Shown here piece after piece: positions 16,671 to 25,334 of a DNA stretch of 54,202 nt. The translations under genes were made by a program, and so were the position numbers. Position 1 is the stretch's first letter. Every line of letters begins with the position of its first letter. This stretch comes from Paracoccaceae bacterium (GTDB lineage Bacteria > Pseudomonadota > Alphaproteobacteria > Rhodobacterales > Rhodobacteraceae), in contig JACSRN010000075.1 in the NCBI GenBank assembly GCA_014879735.1, forward strand, positions 1 through 54,202, written 5' to 3'. Under the pieces are notes generated by a model, which ran no database searches, was not told where the DNA came from, and saw nothing but the letters and a program-made list of their open reading frames with translations.

Positions 16671-18540
16671 AGAGCGCGCGCCCCGAAGATGCATAGCCAA
16701 GGGTCGACTGATAGGTCTCGTCGGTCAGGTTCTCGATCCTGAGATAGGCGCCGGTCCGGTCGTCGAAGCTGTAGTCGACCTGGGAGTCGATCACGGTGTA
16801 ATCCGGCGCATCGACCATTGCAAAGGTCGTGGGATCATTGTCCTTTCGCCCGGCAATATGGGTCGCCGAAAGGCTTGCCGACAGCCGGTCCGAGATCTCG
16901 GCGTCAAGCGACAGCACCAGATTGTGCCGCGGCACCCGCACCAGCCGCTTGCCATTCGACCCCCGCGCATCGGTGTAGGTATAGGCCAGCCCCAGGGAAA
17001 CCCGGTCGGACACCGGCAGGCGGCCGGCCAGTTCGATCCCCTCCGAGACCGACTGACCCGGCAGGTTTTCCAGCGTCGAGGTGGGAAAGCCGTATTTGTA
17101 GGTCACGAGGTTGTCGATCTCGATGCGGAACGCCGTGGCCGAGATCATCGCGCCGGAGGCAAATTCCTGTTCGACACCAAGTTCGTAGGACCAGCTCTTT
17201 TCCGGTTCCAGATCCGGATTTCCGGCAAAATCGCCCCAGGTCGGATCTGGATAATAGCCGAACCGCTCGTCGATCGAGGGCGCGCGATAGCCCCGGGCGA
17301 CCGAGGCATGCAGCGTGGTGCCCTCCAGCGGGTGCCAGGCCGCCGACAGCCGCCCGGTCGGGAAGGTTCCGAACCCCGAGATATCGTCGCTGCGCAGGGC
17401 CGCCACCAGATCCAGCGTTTCGGACGGCGCCCAGATCGCCTGCGCGAAGACACCGGCGATGCGGTTCGAGGCTTCGCCGGCGGGAAGATTGGTATATTCG
17501 CCGGTCTCGCGCGACCAGTCGGCGCCGTAGACCAGGCTCAGCCGGTCCGACAGGGTGGTCACGCCCTGCCAGCCAAGGGCAAGCCGCCGGCCCTTGTAGC
17601 TTGCCGCCTCGCCGGTGCCGGCATAGCCGCGGCGGATGCCATAGAGGGCAACGTCAAAACTGTGCAGGGTGTTGCCGGCCTCCAGCTCGGCAAAGACCCG
17701 TGCGCCGCGTTCGGTGCGGGTCTGGCCAAAGCCGGCCTCGACAATGGTGTCGGCCACATAGTCGCCGTCGGGATCGGTGTATTTGTCGTAATCCTGTTCG
17801 GTGCGCTGCCAGAACAGCGCCGAGCCGAGCACCAGCGCATCGGTGGCCTGGTAGCGCGCGGTGAAGGACAGGCGGGCGATATCGGCACTGTCATCCTCGG
17901 TTCCGCCCGGGATCGCCGAAAAGCCGTCGGTGTGAAAGCGCGTCGCGCTGACCGTCAGGTCCAGCCGGTCGGTCCTTTGGGTCAGGCCCCAGGTCAGCCG
18001 GCCGGTGCCGTGGCTGCCGCCCTCGGCGGTGACGGTCTGGTGCAGGCCGTCCTCGACCGGCGCTGCCGTCGCGATGCTGATCACGCCAGCCACCGCCGAG
18101 CCGCCCCAAAGCGCCGATTGCGAGCCGCGCAGCACCTCGACCCGGCCGATGTCGGCGGACAGCAAGCTGCCGAAATCGAAGGAAACCGAGGTGGCGGAAG
18201 GATCCGTCACCCGGATGCCGTCGACGAAGACCGCCTGATAGCGCCCGTCCAGCCCGCGGATGCGCAGGGTGGCGGTGTTGCCGGCCGGTCCGGACCGTGC
18301 CAGCGAAAGGCCCGGCAGCCGGGCAAGCTCGGCCGCAACCAGATCCGGCGTCTCGCGCTGCAGATCTTCGTCGGTGACAACCGAAACCGAGACGCCCGTC
18401 TTCACCCGTTCCGCCGCGGTGCGCAGGGCCGAGATGACGATCTCGCCCAGATCGTAGGGGGTATCGTCCTGCGCCAGCGCCGGCAGGGCCGTGCCGGTGG
18501 CAAGGATCGAGGTCAGAAGGATGCGCCGGAGGGCGGCCAT
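16645..18540 (-). CDS. btuB: TonB-dependent vitamin B12 receptor
   Basis: A 631-residue outer-membrane receptor for active, TonB-driven cobalamin uptake. The signal peptide is MAALRRILLTSILATGTALPALA. A TonB-box-like EIVISA follows, then the plug domain with LRIRGLDGRYQAVFVDGIRV and EVLRGSQSALWGGSAVAGVI, then a 22-strand barrel ending in aromatic Phe (VGIKTRF), as needed for BAM insertion. The ATG at 18540 is chosen because the signal peptide begins there; codons upstream lie in the riboswitch expression region. A cobalamin riboswitch precedes it, which supports the B12 assignment over an iron receptor. Confidence 0.93.
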   Translation of the reverse strand: MAALRRILLTSILATGTALPALAQDDTPYDLGEIVISALRTAAERVKTGVSVSVVTDEDLQRETPDLVAAELARLPGLSLARSGPAGNTATLRIRGLDGRYQAVFVDGIRVTDPSATSVSFDFGSLLSADIGRVEVLRGSQSALWGGSAVAGVISIATAAPVEDGLHQTVTAEGGSHGTGRLTWGLTQRTDRLDLTVSATRFHTDGFSAIPGGTEDDSADIARLSFTARYQATDALVLGSALFWQRTEQDYDKYTDPDGDYVADTIVEAGFGQTRTERGARVFAELEAGNTLHSFDVALYGIRRGYAGTGEAASYKGRRLALGWQGVTTLSDRLSLVYGADWSRETGEYTNLPAGEASNRIAGVFAQAIWAPSETLDLVAALRSDDISGFGTFPTGRLSAAWHPLEGTTLHASVARGYRAPSIDERFGYYPDPTWGDFAGNPDLEPEKSWSYELGVEQEFASGAMISATAFRIEIDNLVTYKYGFPTSTLENLPGQSVSEGIELAGRLPVSDRVSLGLAYTYTDARGSNGKRLVRVPRHNLVLSLDAEISDRLSASLSATHIAGRKDNDPTTFAMVDAPDYTVIDSQVDYSFDDRTGAYLRIENLTDETYQSTLGYASSGRALYVGIKTRF

Positions 18541-18557
18541 GGTCTTTCCCTTTCGCG

Positions 18558-18582
18558 TACGGGCGGCGAAATGGCGCCCGTA
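18558..18582 (-). promoter_or_regulatory. hairpin just upstream of btuB start
   Basis: TACGGGCG (18558-18565) and CGCCCGTA (18575-18582) form a perfect 8-bp stem with a 9-base loop, ending about 17 bases before the btuB ATG and just ahead of its AAGGGAAAG ribosome site. No T-tract follows. Its position suggests a role in the riboswitch output, for example in translation control. Confidence 0.5.
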
Positions 18583-18607
18583 ATGACAGATGTCCTTGGA
18601 AAGAATG

Positions 18608-18680
18608 CCTTTCCGCCGACGGTGAACGTCACCTCTGGCGGAAGCCCGCCCTCCTCCACGCACCCCGCGCGGCGGAAAGG
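18608..18680 (-). promoter_or_regulatory. riboswitch expression platform: long-range pairing arms
   Basis: CCTTTCCGCC (18608-18617) and GGCGGAAAGG (18671-18680) are perfect 10-base complements between the B12 aptamer and btuB. A second GGCGGAAG at 18637-18644 could compete for the first arm. Mutually exclusive pairings of this type are what an expression platform needs, but the ligand-bound state cannot be told by eye. Confidence 0.4.
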
Positions 18681-18684
18681 GTGA

Positions 18685-18858
18685 TCACCCGGCAGGTCTC
18701 CTGGCTATGCGGGTCGTCGTTTGGGCGGGCCTTCCCGGCGCTGGCGCCAGTGGCATAGTCCGTCCGCACTCGCCGCTTACAGTTGCGGGGGCAGCCGCGG
18801 AATTGCACCGCGTTCCCTTTTCACCCGGGACCGAAGCCCCGGGAACCGAAGGTGCGCC
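18685..18858 (-). ncRNA. cobalamin riboswitch
   Basis: Minus-strand reading shows the conserved cobalamin aptamer core in order: GGTTCC, GGTGAAAAGGGAA, GGTGCAATTCCGCGGCTG, CCCCGCAACTGTAAGCGG, GCCACTGG, and the B12 box AGCCAGGAGACCTGCC at 18706-18691. These are near-consensus, so the class is not in doubt; the exact ends are approximate. It lies about 145 bases upstream of btuB and should lower expression of the uptake and salvage operon when adenosylcobalamin is plentiful. Confidence 0.95.
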
Positions 18859-19188
18859 CTTCCTGCGCCGCAGTTCCGCAACTGTCAAGCGGGCGCCGGG
18901 CGGCAATGTCGCAGGCCGTGGCAAAGGCGTCGCGGCCGGCACGCCTGCCGCGTCTTTGCCGCCCCGGGGGGCCGGTTTTCGCCGGCAGGACCGCCGGTTA
19001 TCACGGGTCACGGCAGGGCAAATCCGCCGCAGAATCGGGCCGGCGGCGCCACCGCCACGGCGGCGCAGGCGCCAATCCTGGCCGGCAGATGCAGGAAAGA
19101 CTTGCCAAGTCGGTCCCGCCCCGCCCAATATGATCAAAAAGACGTAAGGCACCGCACCAAGGATGCCACGACCAAGGGAGACGCAAGA
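18859..19188 (+). other. divergent region between the B12 riboswitch and potA
   Basis: About 330 bases without a credible gene. It must hold the btu promoter, upstream of the aptamer on the minus strand, and the pot promoter. A short inverted repeat, GACTT-GCC-AAGTC at 19099-19111, and an AT-richer patch at 19128-19146 lie 50-90 bases ahead of potA and are the most likely control region. No clear sigma-70 pair with good spacing was found for either operon. Confidence 0.35.
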
Positions 19189-20256
19189 TTGGCCGACGAC
19201 GTCACCATTTCGGCCCGCCATGTCATCAAGGCTTTCGGGCAAGGCGCCGCCGCCGTCCGGGCATTGGACGATGTATCGGTGGACATCCGGCGCAGCGAGT
19301 TCTTCACGCTGCTTGGCCCCTCGGGCTGCGGCAAGACCACGCTTCTGCGGCTGATCGCGGGGTTCGAGATGCCGACCGGCGGCGAAATCCTGCTGGACGG
19401 GGCCGATATCAGCACCCTGCCCCCGAACAAGCGCCCGGTGAACACGGTGTTCCAGAGCTATGCGCTGTTCCCCCACCTGACGGTGGCGCAGAACGTGGCC
19501 TTCGGGTTGCAGATGCTGGGCAAGCCCGCGGCAGAGGTGAAGGCGACCACCGAGCGGATGCTGGCGCTGGTAAAGCTGGAGGCGATGGCCGGGCGCAAGA
19601 CGGCGCAGCTTTCGGGCGGCCAGCAGCAGCGGGTGGCGCTGGCGCGCGCGCTGGCGCCGCAGCCCAAGGTGCTGCTGCTGGACGAGCCGCTGAGCGCGCT
19701 GGATCTGAAGCTGCGCAAGGAAATGCAGATCGAGCTGAAGCGCCTGCAGCTTGAAACCGGAATCACTTTCGTCTTCGTGACCCACGACCAGGAAGAAGCC
19801 CTGACCATGAGCGACCGCATCGCGGTGATGAGCGCGGGCAAGGTGCAGCAGGTGGGCACTGCCCGCGACATCTATATCCATCCGAGGAACCGCTTCGTCG
19901 CCAGCTTCATCGGCGAGACCAATTTCCTGACCGGCACGGCCGAGGACGGCGCGCTGCGGCTGGGCACCGGCGAGCGGATCGAAATGCCGGGCCTGCGCGC
20001 AAGCCCCGGCCCCACCACCGCCATCGTGCGCCCCGAGCAGTTGCGGCTGGGCAAGACCGCCGATGGCGGCCTGCAGGCCCGGGTCGTCAGCCTGGTCTAT
20101 TTCGGCACCGACACCCATTGCCATCTGCATCTGGCCGATGGCACCGAACTGGTGGCGCGGCTGCAAAGCCCGGCCAGCGGCGAGGCCGGACTGTCCCGCG
20201 GCGACAGCGTGGGCATCCGTTTCGCCGAGGGCGCTGTGCAGCAGGTGGAGGACTGA
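19189..20256 (+). CDS. potA: polyamine ABC transporter ATPase
   Basis: A 355-residue ATPase of the PotA/PotG class. Walker A GPSGCGKT is at about 43-50, the Q-loop is in [13 protein letters not shown], the signature is [15 protein letters not shown], Walker B is [12 protein letters not shown], and the switch His is in [17 protein letters not shown]-terminal TOBE domain includes [10 protein letters not shown]. No ATG is available in frame upstream. TTG at 19189 fits, with AAGGGAG at 19175-19181 as ribosome site and the protein beginning just before the first strand. potB begins 3 bases after the stop. Polyamine specificity is by family similarity. Confidence 0.88.
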   Translation: MADDVTISARHVIKAFGQGAAAVRALDDVSVDIRRSEFFTLLGPSGCGKTTLLRLIAGFEMPTGGEILLDGADISTLPPNKRPVNTVFQSYALFPHLTVAQNVAFGLQMLGKPAAEVKATTERMLALVKLEAMAGRKTAQLSGGQQQRVALARALAPQPKVLLLDEPLSALDLKLRKEMQIELKRLQLETGITFVFVTHDQEEALTMSDRIAVMSAGKVQQVGTARDIYIHPRNRFVASFIGETNFLTGTAEDGALRLGTGERIEMPGLRASPGPTTAIVRPEQLRLGKTADGGLQARVVSLVYFGTDTHCHLHLADGTELVARLQSPASGEAGLSRGDSVGIRFAEGAVQQVED

Positions 20257-20259
20257 ACC

Positions 20260-21168
20260 ATGAGCCGCGCCGAAGACGCCGCAGTCCACAGATCGGTTCG
20301 CAACGGCTGGCTTCTGTCGACGCCGGCGCTATTCCTGCTGACCATCGCTGCCGCCGGCCCGCTGCTGATCGTGCTGGTCTATTCCTTCCTGACCCCGGGT
20401 CAGCACGGCAATGTCGTCTGGGACTTCTCGGTCGAGGGCTGGATCGGCATCCTCTGGTCGAAGGATATCTTCACCGGCGAATGGGGCCTGGCCGATGCGC
20501 ATCTGACGATCTTCTGGCGCTCGGTCAGCCTGTCGCTGCTGACGACGATCTTCACCTTCCTGCTGGGCTTTCCGACCGCCTGGTTCATCGCGACGCGGCC
20601 GCCGGCGCAACGGGCGCTGTGGCTGTTCCTGATCACCATCCCGTTCTGGACCAACCTTCTGATCCGCACCTATGCAATCAACGAGGTGTTGCGGAAGGAG
20701 GGGTTGATCAATGCGGTCCTGCTGAAACTCGGGGTGATCGACGCACCGCTGGACATGCTCTACGGTCCCTTCGCGATCTTTGTCGGCATGACCTATGTCT
20801 ATCTGCCACTGATGGTGCTGCCGCTGTTCGCCGCCATCGACCGTTTCGACATGAAGCTGCTGGAGGCCGGCTATGACCTTTACGCCAGCCGGATGCAGGT
20901 CCTGCGCCGGGTCATCCTGCCGATCGTGAAGCCGGGGATTATCGCCGGGTCGATCCTGGTCTTCGTGCCCAGCCTTGGCGCCTATGTGACGCCGCGGGTG
21001 CTGGGCGGCGGCAAGCAGATGATGATCGGCAATTTCATCGAGCTGCAGTTCCTGGCCGGCAAGAACTGGCCGCTGGGCGCGGCGCTGGCGATGGTGCTGC
21101 TGATCATCGTGACCGTGGCGCTGCTGGTCTATGTGCGCTACGCCAACCGGGATACCAGCCATGGCTGA
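20260..21168 (+). CDS. potB: polyamine ABC transporter permease B
   Basis: A 302-residue inner-membrane permease with six predicted helices. The first follows a short cytoplasmic N-terminus (LLSTPALFLLTIAAAGPLLIVLVYSFL). The binding-protein-dependent transport signature lies in the EAGYDLYASRMQVLRRVILP loop that contacts PotA. TIPFWTNLLIRTYA is typical of PotB/PotH. It overlaps potC by 8 bases. With PotC it forms the heterodimeric channel. Confidence 0.9.
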   Translation: MSRAEDAAVHRSVRNGWLLSTPALFLLTIAAAGPLLIVLVYSFLTPGQHGNVVWDFSVEGWIGILWSKDIFTGEWGLADAHLTIFWRSVSLSLLTTIFTFLLGFPTAWFIATRPPAQRALWLFLITIPFWTNLLIRTYAINEVLRKEGLINAVLLKLGVIDAPLDMLYGPFAIFVGMTYVYLPLMVLPLFAAIDRFDMKLLEAGYDLYASRMQVLRRVILPIVKPGIIAGSILVFVPSLGAYVTPRVLGGGKQMMIGNFIELQFLAGKNWPLGAALAMVLLIIVTVALLVYVRYANRDTSHG

Positions 21169-21964
21169 GCGGTCTTTCCATGTCGCCCGCCTGCCGGGCT
21201 TTGCCACCATGGCGGTGGCGGTCTTCGTGGCACTGTACCTGCCGATCTTCACGCTGGTTGCCTATTCCTTCAACGCCTCGAACTCGATGGCGGTCTGGGG
21301 CGGCTTTTCGCTGGACTGGTACGCCAAGGCCTGGGCGAACGAGCAGGTGAAGGATGCAACAGTGCGGTCGCTGGTCATCGCCTGCTTTGCGGCCGTGATC
21401 TCGACGGCGGTCGCCACGATGGCGGCGCTTGGCACCACCCGGCGGCGCGCCTTCAAGGGGCAGACCTTCATCTATGTGATGATCAACCAACCCCTGATGG
21501 TGCCCGAGATCGTGACGGCGGTGGCGCTGATGATCCTGTTTGGCCTGGTCAAGACCGTGACCGGCATCCATGGCCTGGGCTATCTGGTCCTGGCCCATGC
21601 GGCCTTTTGCGTGCCTTTCGCCTATCTGCCGATCCGCGCCCGGCTGGAAGGCATGGACCTGACGCTGGAAACCGCGGCGGCCGATCTTTACGCCACGCCC
21701 TGGGCCACGTTCCGGCGCGTCACCCTGCCCCTGCTGGCGCCCGGCATGGTGGCCGGCGCCATGCTGGCCTTCGTCATCAGCCTGGACGATGTGGTCATCA
21801 CCGAATTCGTGAAGTCCGGCGGGCAGGACACCCTGCCCACCTATATGCTGGGCCAGTTGCGCCGCCAGTTGACGCCCGAGATCAATGCCGTCTCCACCAT
21901 GCTGCTGGCGGTGACGGTGGTGCTGCTGACCACGTTCTTCCTGCTGACGCGCAAGAAAGACTGA
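21161..21964 (+). CDS. potC: polyamine ABC transporter permease C
   Basis: A 267-residue permease with six hydrophobic segments, PotC/PotI class. The first helix is VAVFVALYLPIFTLVAYSFNAS. The ATPase-contact loop is ETAAADLYATPWATFRRVTLP. FVISLDDVVITEFVKSGG is a strong signature of PotC-type permeases. Upstream in-frame residues belong to the potB overlap; ATG 21161 gives the normal N-terminus. Coupled to potB and followed after 21 bases by potD. Confidence 0.9.
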   Translation: MAERSFHVARLPGFATMAVAVFVALYLPIFTLVAYSFNASNSMAVWGGFSLDWYAKAWANEQVKDATVRSLVIACFAAVISTAVATMAALGTTRRRAFKGQTFIYVMINQPLMVPEIVTAVALMILFGLVKTVTGIHGLGYLVLAHAAFCVPFAYLPIRARLEGMDLTLETAAADLYATPWATFRRVTLPLLAPGMVAGAMLAFVISLDDVVITEFVKSGGQDTLPTYMLGQLRRQLTPEINAVSTMLLAVTVVLLTTFFLLTRKKD

Positions 21965-21985
21965 CAACCAACCGGGAGAAAGACA

Positions 21986-23011
21986 ATGAAAAGACTTCTG
22001 ACCGCAACCGCGCTGCTGATGGCCTCGACCGGGCTCGCCTCGGCCGAGGGCGTGCTGCAACTGTACAACTGGGGCAATTATACCAGCGCCGAGCTTCTGG
22101 AGAAGTTCAAGGCCGAGACCGGCATCACCGTGACCGTGACCGATTACGACAGCAACGACACCGCGCTGGCCAAGATCGAGGCCGGCGGCCATGGTTTCGA
22201 TCTGGTGGTGCCTTCCGCCAACTATGTGCCGGTCTTCATCGAAAAGGGCCTGGTGGTGGAACTGGACCAGTCCAAGCTGCCGAACCATGGCAATATCGCC
22301 CCGGAATGGATGAGTGTAAGCTGGGATACCGGCCGCAAATTCTCGGTCCCGTGGCAATGGGGCACGACCGGCGTCGCGGTGAACACATCGGTCTACGGCG
22401 GCGACATCAACACCAGCGCGGTCTGGCTGGAAGTGCCGGATGAGTTGAAGGGCAAGATCAACGTCGTCCCCGAGATGATCGATATCGTCACGCTGGCCAC
22501 GCTCTATTACGGCGGCGATGTCTGTTCGGAAGATCTGGAAGTGCTGAAGAAGGTGCGCGACGGGCTGATCGCTGCCAAGCCGAACTGGATCTCGATGGAT
22601 TATGGCGCGACAGAGAAGCTGTCGAACAACGACTGGGCGGCATCGGTGAACTGGAACGGATCCTCGATGCGGGCACGGATCGCCAATCCGGCGGTGGCCT
22701 ATGGCTATCCGAAGGAAGGCTTCATCATGTGGATGGATTCGGTCATGCTGCTGAAGGATGCGCAGAACACCGAGGAAGCCTACAAGTTCATCGATTTCAT
22801 CATGAAGCCCGAGAACGCCGCACTGATCTCGAATTTTGCCAAATATGCCAATGGCATCACCGGATCGACCGAGTTCATGGACCCCGAGATGGCCTCGGCG
22901 CCCGAACTGGTGATCCCCGAAGATCTCAAATCGGCCGGGCATTTCCTGCCGACCTGCAGCGCGAAGTCGCGCGAATACATGACCGCGATCTGGACCGAGT
23001 TGCAGAAGTGA
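21986..23011 (+). CDS. potD: polyamine-binding periplasmic protein
   Basis: A 341-residue substrate-binding protein. A 20-residue signal peptide ends at GLASA, followed by the family's LQLYNWGNY start. FDLVVPSANYVPVFIEKGLV and VPWQWGTTGVAVNTSVY are typical of the PotD/PotF fold, where acidic and aromatic side chains cage the diamine. Which polyamine is bound cannot be told. GGGAGAAAGACA before the ATG is a strong ribosome site. As the binding protein is last in the operon, its strong site and the terminator right behind it fit its usual high expression. Confidence 0.92.
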   Translation: MKRLLTATALLMASTGLASAEGVLQLYNWGNYTSAELLEKFKAETGITVTVTDYDSNDTALAKIEAGGHGFDLVVPSANYVPVFIEKGLVVELDQSKLPNHGNIAPEWMSVSWDTGRKFSVPWQWGTTGVAVNTSVYGGDINTSAVWLEVPDELKGKINVVPEMIDIVTLATLYYGGDVCSEDLEVLKKVRDGLIAAKPNWISMDYGATEKLSNNDWAASVNWNGSSMRARIANPAVAYGYPKEGFIMWMDSVMLLKDAQNTEEAYKFIDFIMKPENAALISNFAKYANGITGSTEFMDPEMASAPELVIPEDLKSAGHFLPTCSAKSREYMTAIWTELQK

Positions 23012-23031
23012 TTTCTGCGGTGTGATAGCGG

Positions 23032-23064
23032 GCCGGGGCCTTGATTGGCCCCGGCATTTCTTTT
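23032..23064 (+). terminator. intrinsic terminator of the pot operon
   Basis: GCCGGGGCC (23032-23040) and GGCCCCGGC (23047-23055) form a perfect 9-bp stem with a TTGATT loop. ATTTCTTTT follows directly, 20 bases after the potD stop. This is one of the two clearest rho-independent terminators in the window. Confidence 0.9.
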
Positions 23065-23072
23065 GGCCGGCC

Positions 23073-23155
23073 CCGGGGGGTCACACCCCCGGGCGCCATC
23101 GATGTCTCGAACCGATGGCGCAACCGATAACGCATCCGTGGGATATTTTGGACAG
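23073..23155. repeat. extragenic palindrome cluster with GGGATATTTT block
   Basis: Two inverted repeats follow the pot terminator. One is CCGGGGGG-TCACA-CCCCCGG. The other is a perfect 9-bp pair, GCGCCATCG (23093-23101) and CGATGGCGC (23113-23121). Next comes GTGGGATATTTTGGACAG at 23139-23155, leading straight into the amidase ATG. The GGGATATTTT block with GC palindromes also occurs, inverted, at 6452-6500, so this looks like a dispersed element of the genome. Confidence 0.6.
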
Positions 23156-24592
23156 ATGAAATCGGCAGATCTTCTGGAGCTTTCGGCGACAGGGCTTTCG
23201 GCGCTGATCCATGCGCGGAAGGTGGCGCCATCCGAGGTGATGGCGGCCTGGCTGGCGCAGGTGGCGGCGGCGAACGGGGCGGTCAATGCGCTGGTGTCGC
23301 TACGCGACCCGGATCGGTTGATGGCCGAGGCGCGGGCCCTGGACGACGCGCGGCCTGCGGGCTGGCTGCATGGCATTCCCCTGGCGGTGAAGGATCTGGT
23401 GGCGACCGCGGGCCTGCGCACCACCTGGGGATCGCCGGTTCATGCCGACCATGTGCCGGCGGCGGACGATCTTCTGGCGGCAAGGATGCGGGCGGCAGGC
23501 GCGGTGATCGCGGCCAAGACCAATGTGCCGGAATGGGGCCAGGGGTCGCATTCCTTCAACCCGATCTTTGGCGTCACCCGCAATCCCTATGATCTATCGC
23601 GTTCGGCCGGCGGGTCTTCGGGCGGGGCGGCGGCGGCCTTGGCCATGCGGATGGCCTGGGTGGCGGACGGGTCGGACATGATGGGATCTTTGCGCAATCC
23701 TGCGGGGTTCTGCAACGTCTATGGCCTGCGCCCGACCTGGGGGCTGGTGCCCGCCGATGCCGAGGGCGATACCCATCTGGCGACGCTGTCGACCGACGGG
23801 CCGATGGCGCGGACGGTGGAGGATCTGGCGCGGTTCCTGTTGGTTCTCGCTGGCGAGAACCCCGAGGTGCCGTTCCCGCGCACCGTCCCCGACCTGCTGT
23901 CGGGGCTGGAGGCGGGCGTGCACGGCAAGCGGATCGGCTGGCTGGCCGACTGGGGCGGCGCCTATCCGATGGAGCCGGGCATTCTGGAGGCCTGCGAGGG
24001 CGGGTTGCGGGTGCTGGAGGATCTGGGCGCGGTGGTGGAGGTGCTGGCACCGCCCTTCCCCGCCGAAAAGCTGTGGCTGTCCTGGGTGACGCTTCGGGCG
24101 ATGCTGAATGCAGGCAGCAAGCGGGCCCTGGCAGAGGAGCCGGCGAAGCGGGCGCTGACCAAGCCGGAAACCCTGTGGGAGATCGAGCAGGGGTCGGGGC
24201 TTTCGGCCGCTCAGGTGCATGAGGCCAGCGTGATCCGCAGCGACTGGTACAGGCAGGCGGCGCGGATGTTTGCCCGGTTCGACGCGGTGGTGCTGCCGAC
24301 GGCGCAGGTCTGGCCCTTCCCGGCCGACTGGCGGTGGCCGCAAGACGTTGCGGGCAGGACAATGGACACCTATCACCGCTGGATGGAGGTGGTGGTGCCA
24401 GCCAGCCTGATCGGCCTGCCGGCCCTGTCGGTGCCGCTGGGCTTCGGCGCGGCCGGGCTGCCGGCGGGGATGCAGATCATCGGCCGGTCGGGCGATGATG
24501 CCGGCGTTCTGGCCATCGGCCAAGCCTATCACCGCGCGACTGAATGGCCGCAGAAATGCCCGCCTCTGGCGGCAGGCGCGGTTTCGCGCTAG
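23156..24592 (+). CDS. amidase signature family hydrolase
   Basis: A cytoplasmic amidase of 478 residues with the Ser-cisSer-Lys triad. The Lys is in HGIPLAVKDLVAT, the glycine/serine loop is SAGGSSGGAAAALAMRMA, and the nucleophile is in DGSDMMGSLRNPAGF. The usual second Gly before the nucleophile is replaced (MMGS rather than GGS), seen in some family branches. The C-terminal LPALSVPLGF and LPAGMQIIGR are standard. It is not GatA-like in context, and the substrate is unknown. The ATG at 23156 starts typical family sequence; residues upstream are palindrome DNA. neuA follows after 31 bases. Confidence 0.88.
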   Translation: MKSADLLELSATGLSALIHARKVAPSEVMAAWLAQVAAANGAVNALVSLRDPDRLMAEARALDDARPAGWLHGIPLAVKDLVATAGLRTTWGSPVHADHVPAADDLLAARMRAAGAVIAAKTNVPEWGQGSHSFNPIFGVTRNPYDLSRSAGGSSGGAAAALAMRMAWVADGSDMMGSLRNPAGFCNVYGLRPTWGLVPADAEGDTHLATLSTDGPMARTVEDLARFLLVLAGENPEVPFPRTVPDLLSGLEAGVHGKRIGWLADWGGAYPMEPGILEACEGGLRVLEDLGAVVEVLAPPFPAEKLWLSWVTLRAMLNAGSKRALAEEPAKRALTKPETLWEIEQGSGLSAAQVHEASVIRSDWYRQAARMFARFDAVVLPTAQVWPFPADWRWPQDVAGRTMDTYHRWMEVVVPASLIGLPALSVPLGFGAAGLPAGMQIIGRSGDDAGVLAIGQAYHRATEWPQKCPPLAAGAVSR

Positions 24593-24623
24593 GGCAGAGG
24601 CGAACAGGACAGGGGGGACGTCG

Positions 24624-25334
24624 ATGATCCTGGGCCATATCGGGGCGCGCAAGGGCAGCAAGGGCGTGCCGGGCAAGAACTTTCGCCCGATCTGCGGCAA
24701 GCCGCTGATCGACTGGTCGCTGGACCAGTTGCTGGCCCATCCCAAGGTGGATGCCGTTGTCGTCTCGACCGACGATCCGGAAATCTACCATCATGCCGTT
24801 GCGCGGGGGGCGCTGGAGATCGGGCTGCGGCCGGCCGCGCTGGCCACCGACACCGCACCGAAATGGGGGGTCTGGCAGCATGCGCTGGCGGCGTCCGAGG
24901 CGCTGGTGGGACAGGCGGATGCCTTCCTGGATCTGGACTGCACCTCACCGCTGCGCTTGCCCGAGGATATCACCGGCGCGCTGGAGCTTTACGAAAACGA
25001 ACATCCCGACATGGTGATGAGCGTCTGCGAGGCCCGAAAGAATCCTTATTTCAACCTGGTCGAGCCGGACGCCTCTGGCGCGCTGCAGGTGTCCAAGCCG
25101 CTGCCGGGCGGGGTCTGGGCGCGGCAGGATGCGCCTGTGGTCTATGAGCATGTCGGTGTGGTCTATGTCGTCGCGCCCGATTACCTGCGGCGGGCGAAGA
25201 CGATCTACGAGGGGCGGGTGGTCCCCTATGTCCTGCCGGCGGAACGCTGCCACGACATCGACTCGCCCTATGATTTCCGGCTGGTCGAATTCCTGCTGGG
25301 CCAGCAACTGGCAGAAGGCGTCAGGAAGGCCTGA
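24624..25334 (+). CDS. neuA: acylneuraminate cytidylyltransferase
   Basis: A 236-residue nucleotidyltransferase that activates a nonulosonic acid with CTP to CMP-sugar. It opens with the family loop IGARKGSKGVPGKNFRPICGKPLIDWSL (read in two parts), where the Arg/Lys residues bind CTP. Acidic metal residues lie in DAFLDLDCTSPLR, and the C-terminal DIDSPYDFRLVEFLL is typical. It lacks the C-terminal esterase domain of E. coli NeuA, so it is the short form shared with legionaminate and pseudaminate enzymes. Its end overlaps the convergent waaA-like gene by 14 bases. With neuB and neuC on the facing strand it completes the CMP-sialic-acid set. Confidence 0.88.
   Translation: MILGHIGARKGSKGVPGKNFRPICGKPLIDWSLDQLLAHPKVDAVVVSTDDPEIYHHAVARGALEIGLRPAALATDTAPKWGVWQHALAASEALVGQADAFLDLDCTSPLRLPEDITGALELYENEHPDMVMSVCEARKNPYFNLVEPDASGALQVSKPLPGGVWARQDAPVVYEHVGVVYVVAPDYLRRAKTIYEGRVVPYVLPAERCHDIDSPYDFRLVEFLLGQQLAEGVRKA

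Noticed and set aside
16645-18540. Siderophore receptor
   Set aside because: TonB receptors look alike, but the cobalamin riboswitch and the btuFCD-cbiZ genes fix the assignment to corrinoids.
18685-20289. 534-residue minus-strand open frame opposite potA
   Set aside because: Shadow of the ATPase gene. Its downstream part overlaps the cobalamin riboswitch, which is a well-matched structured RNA.
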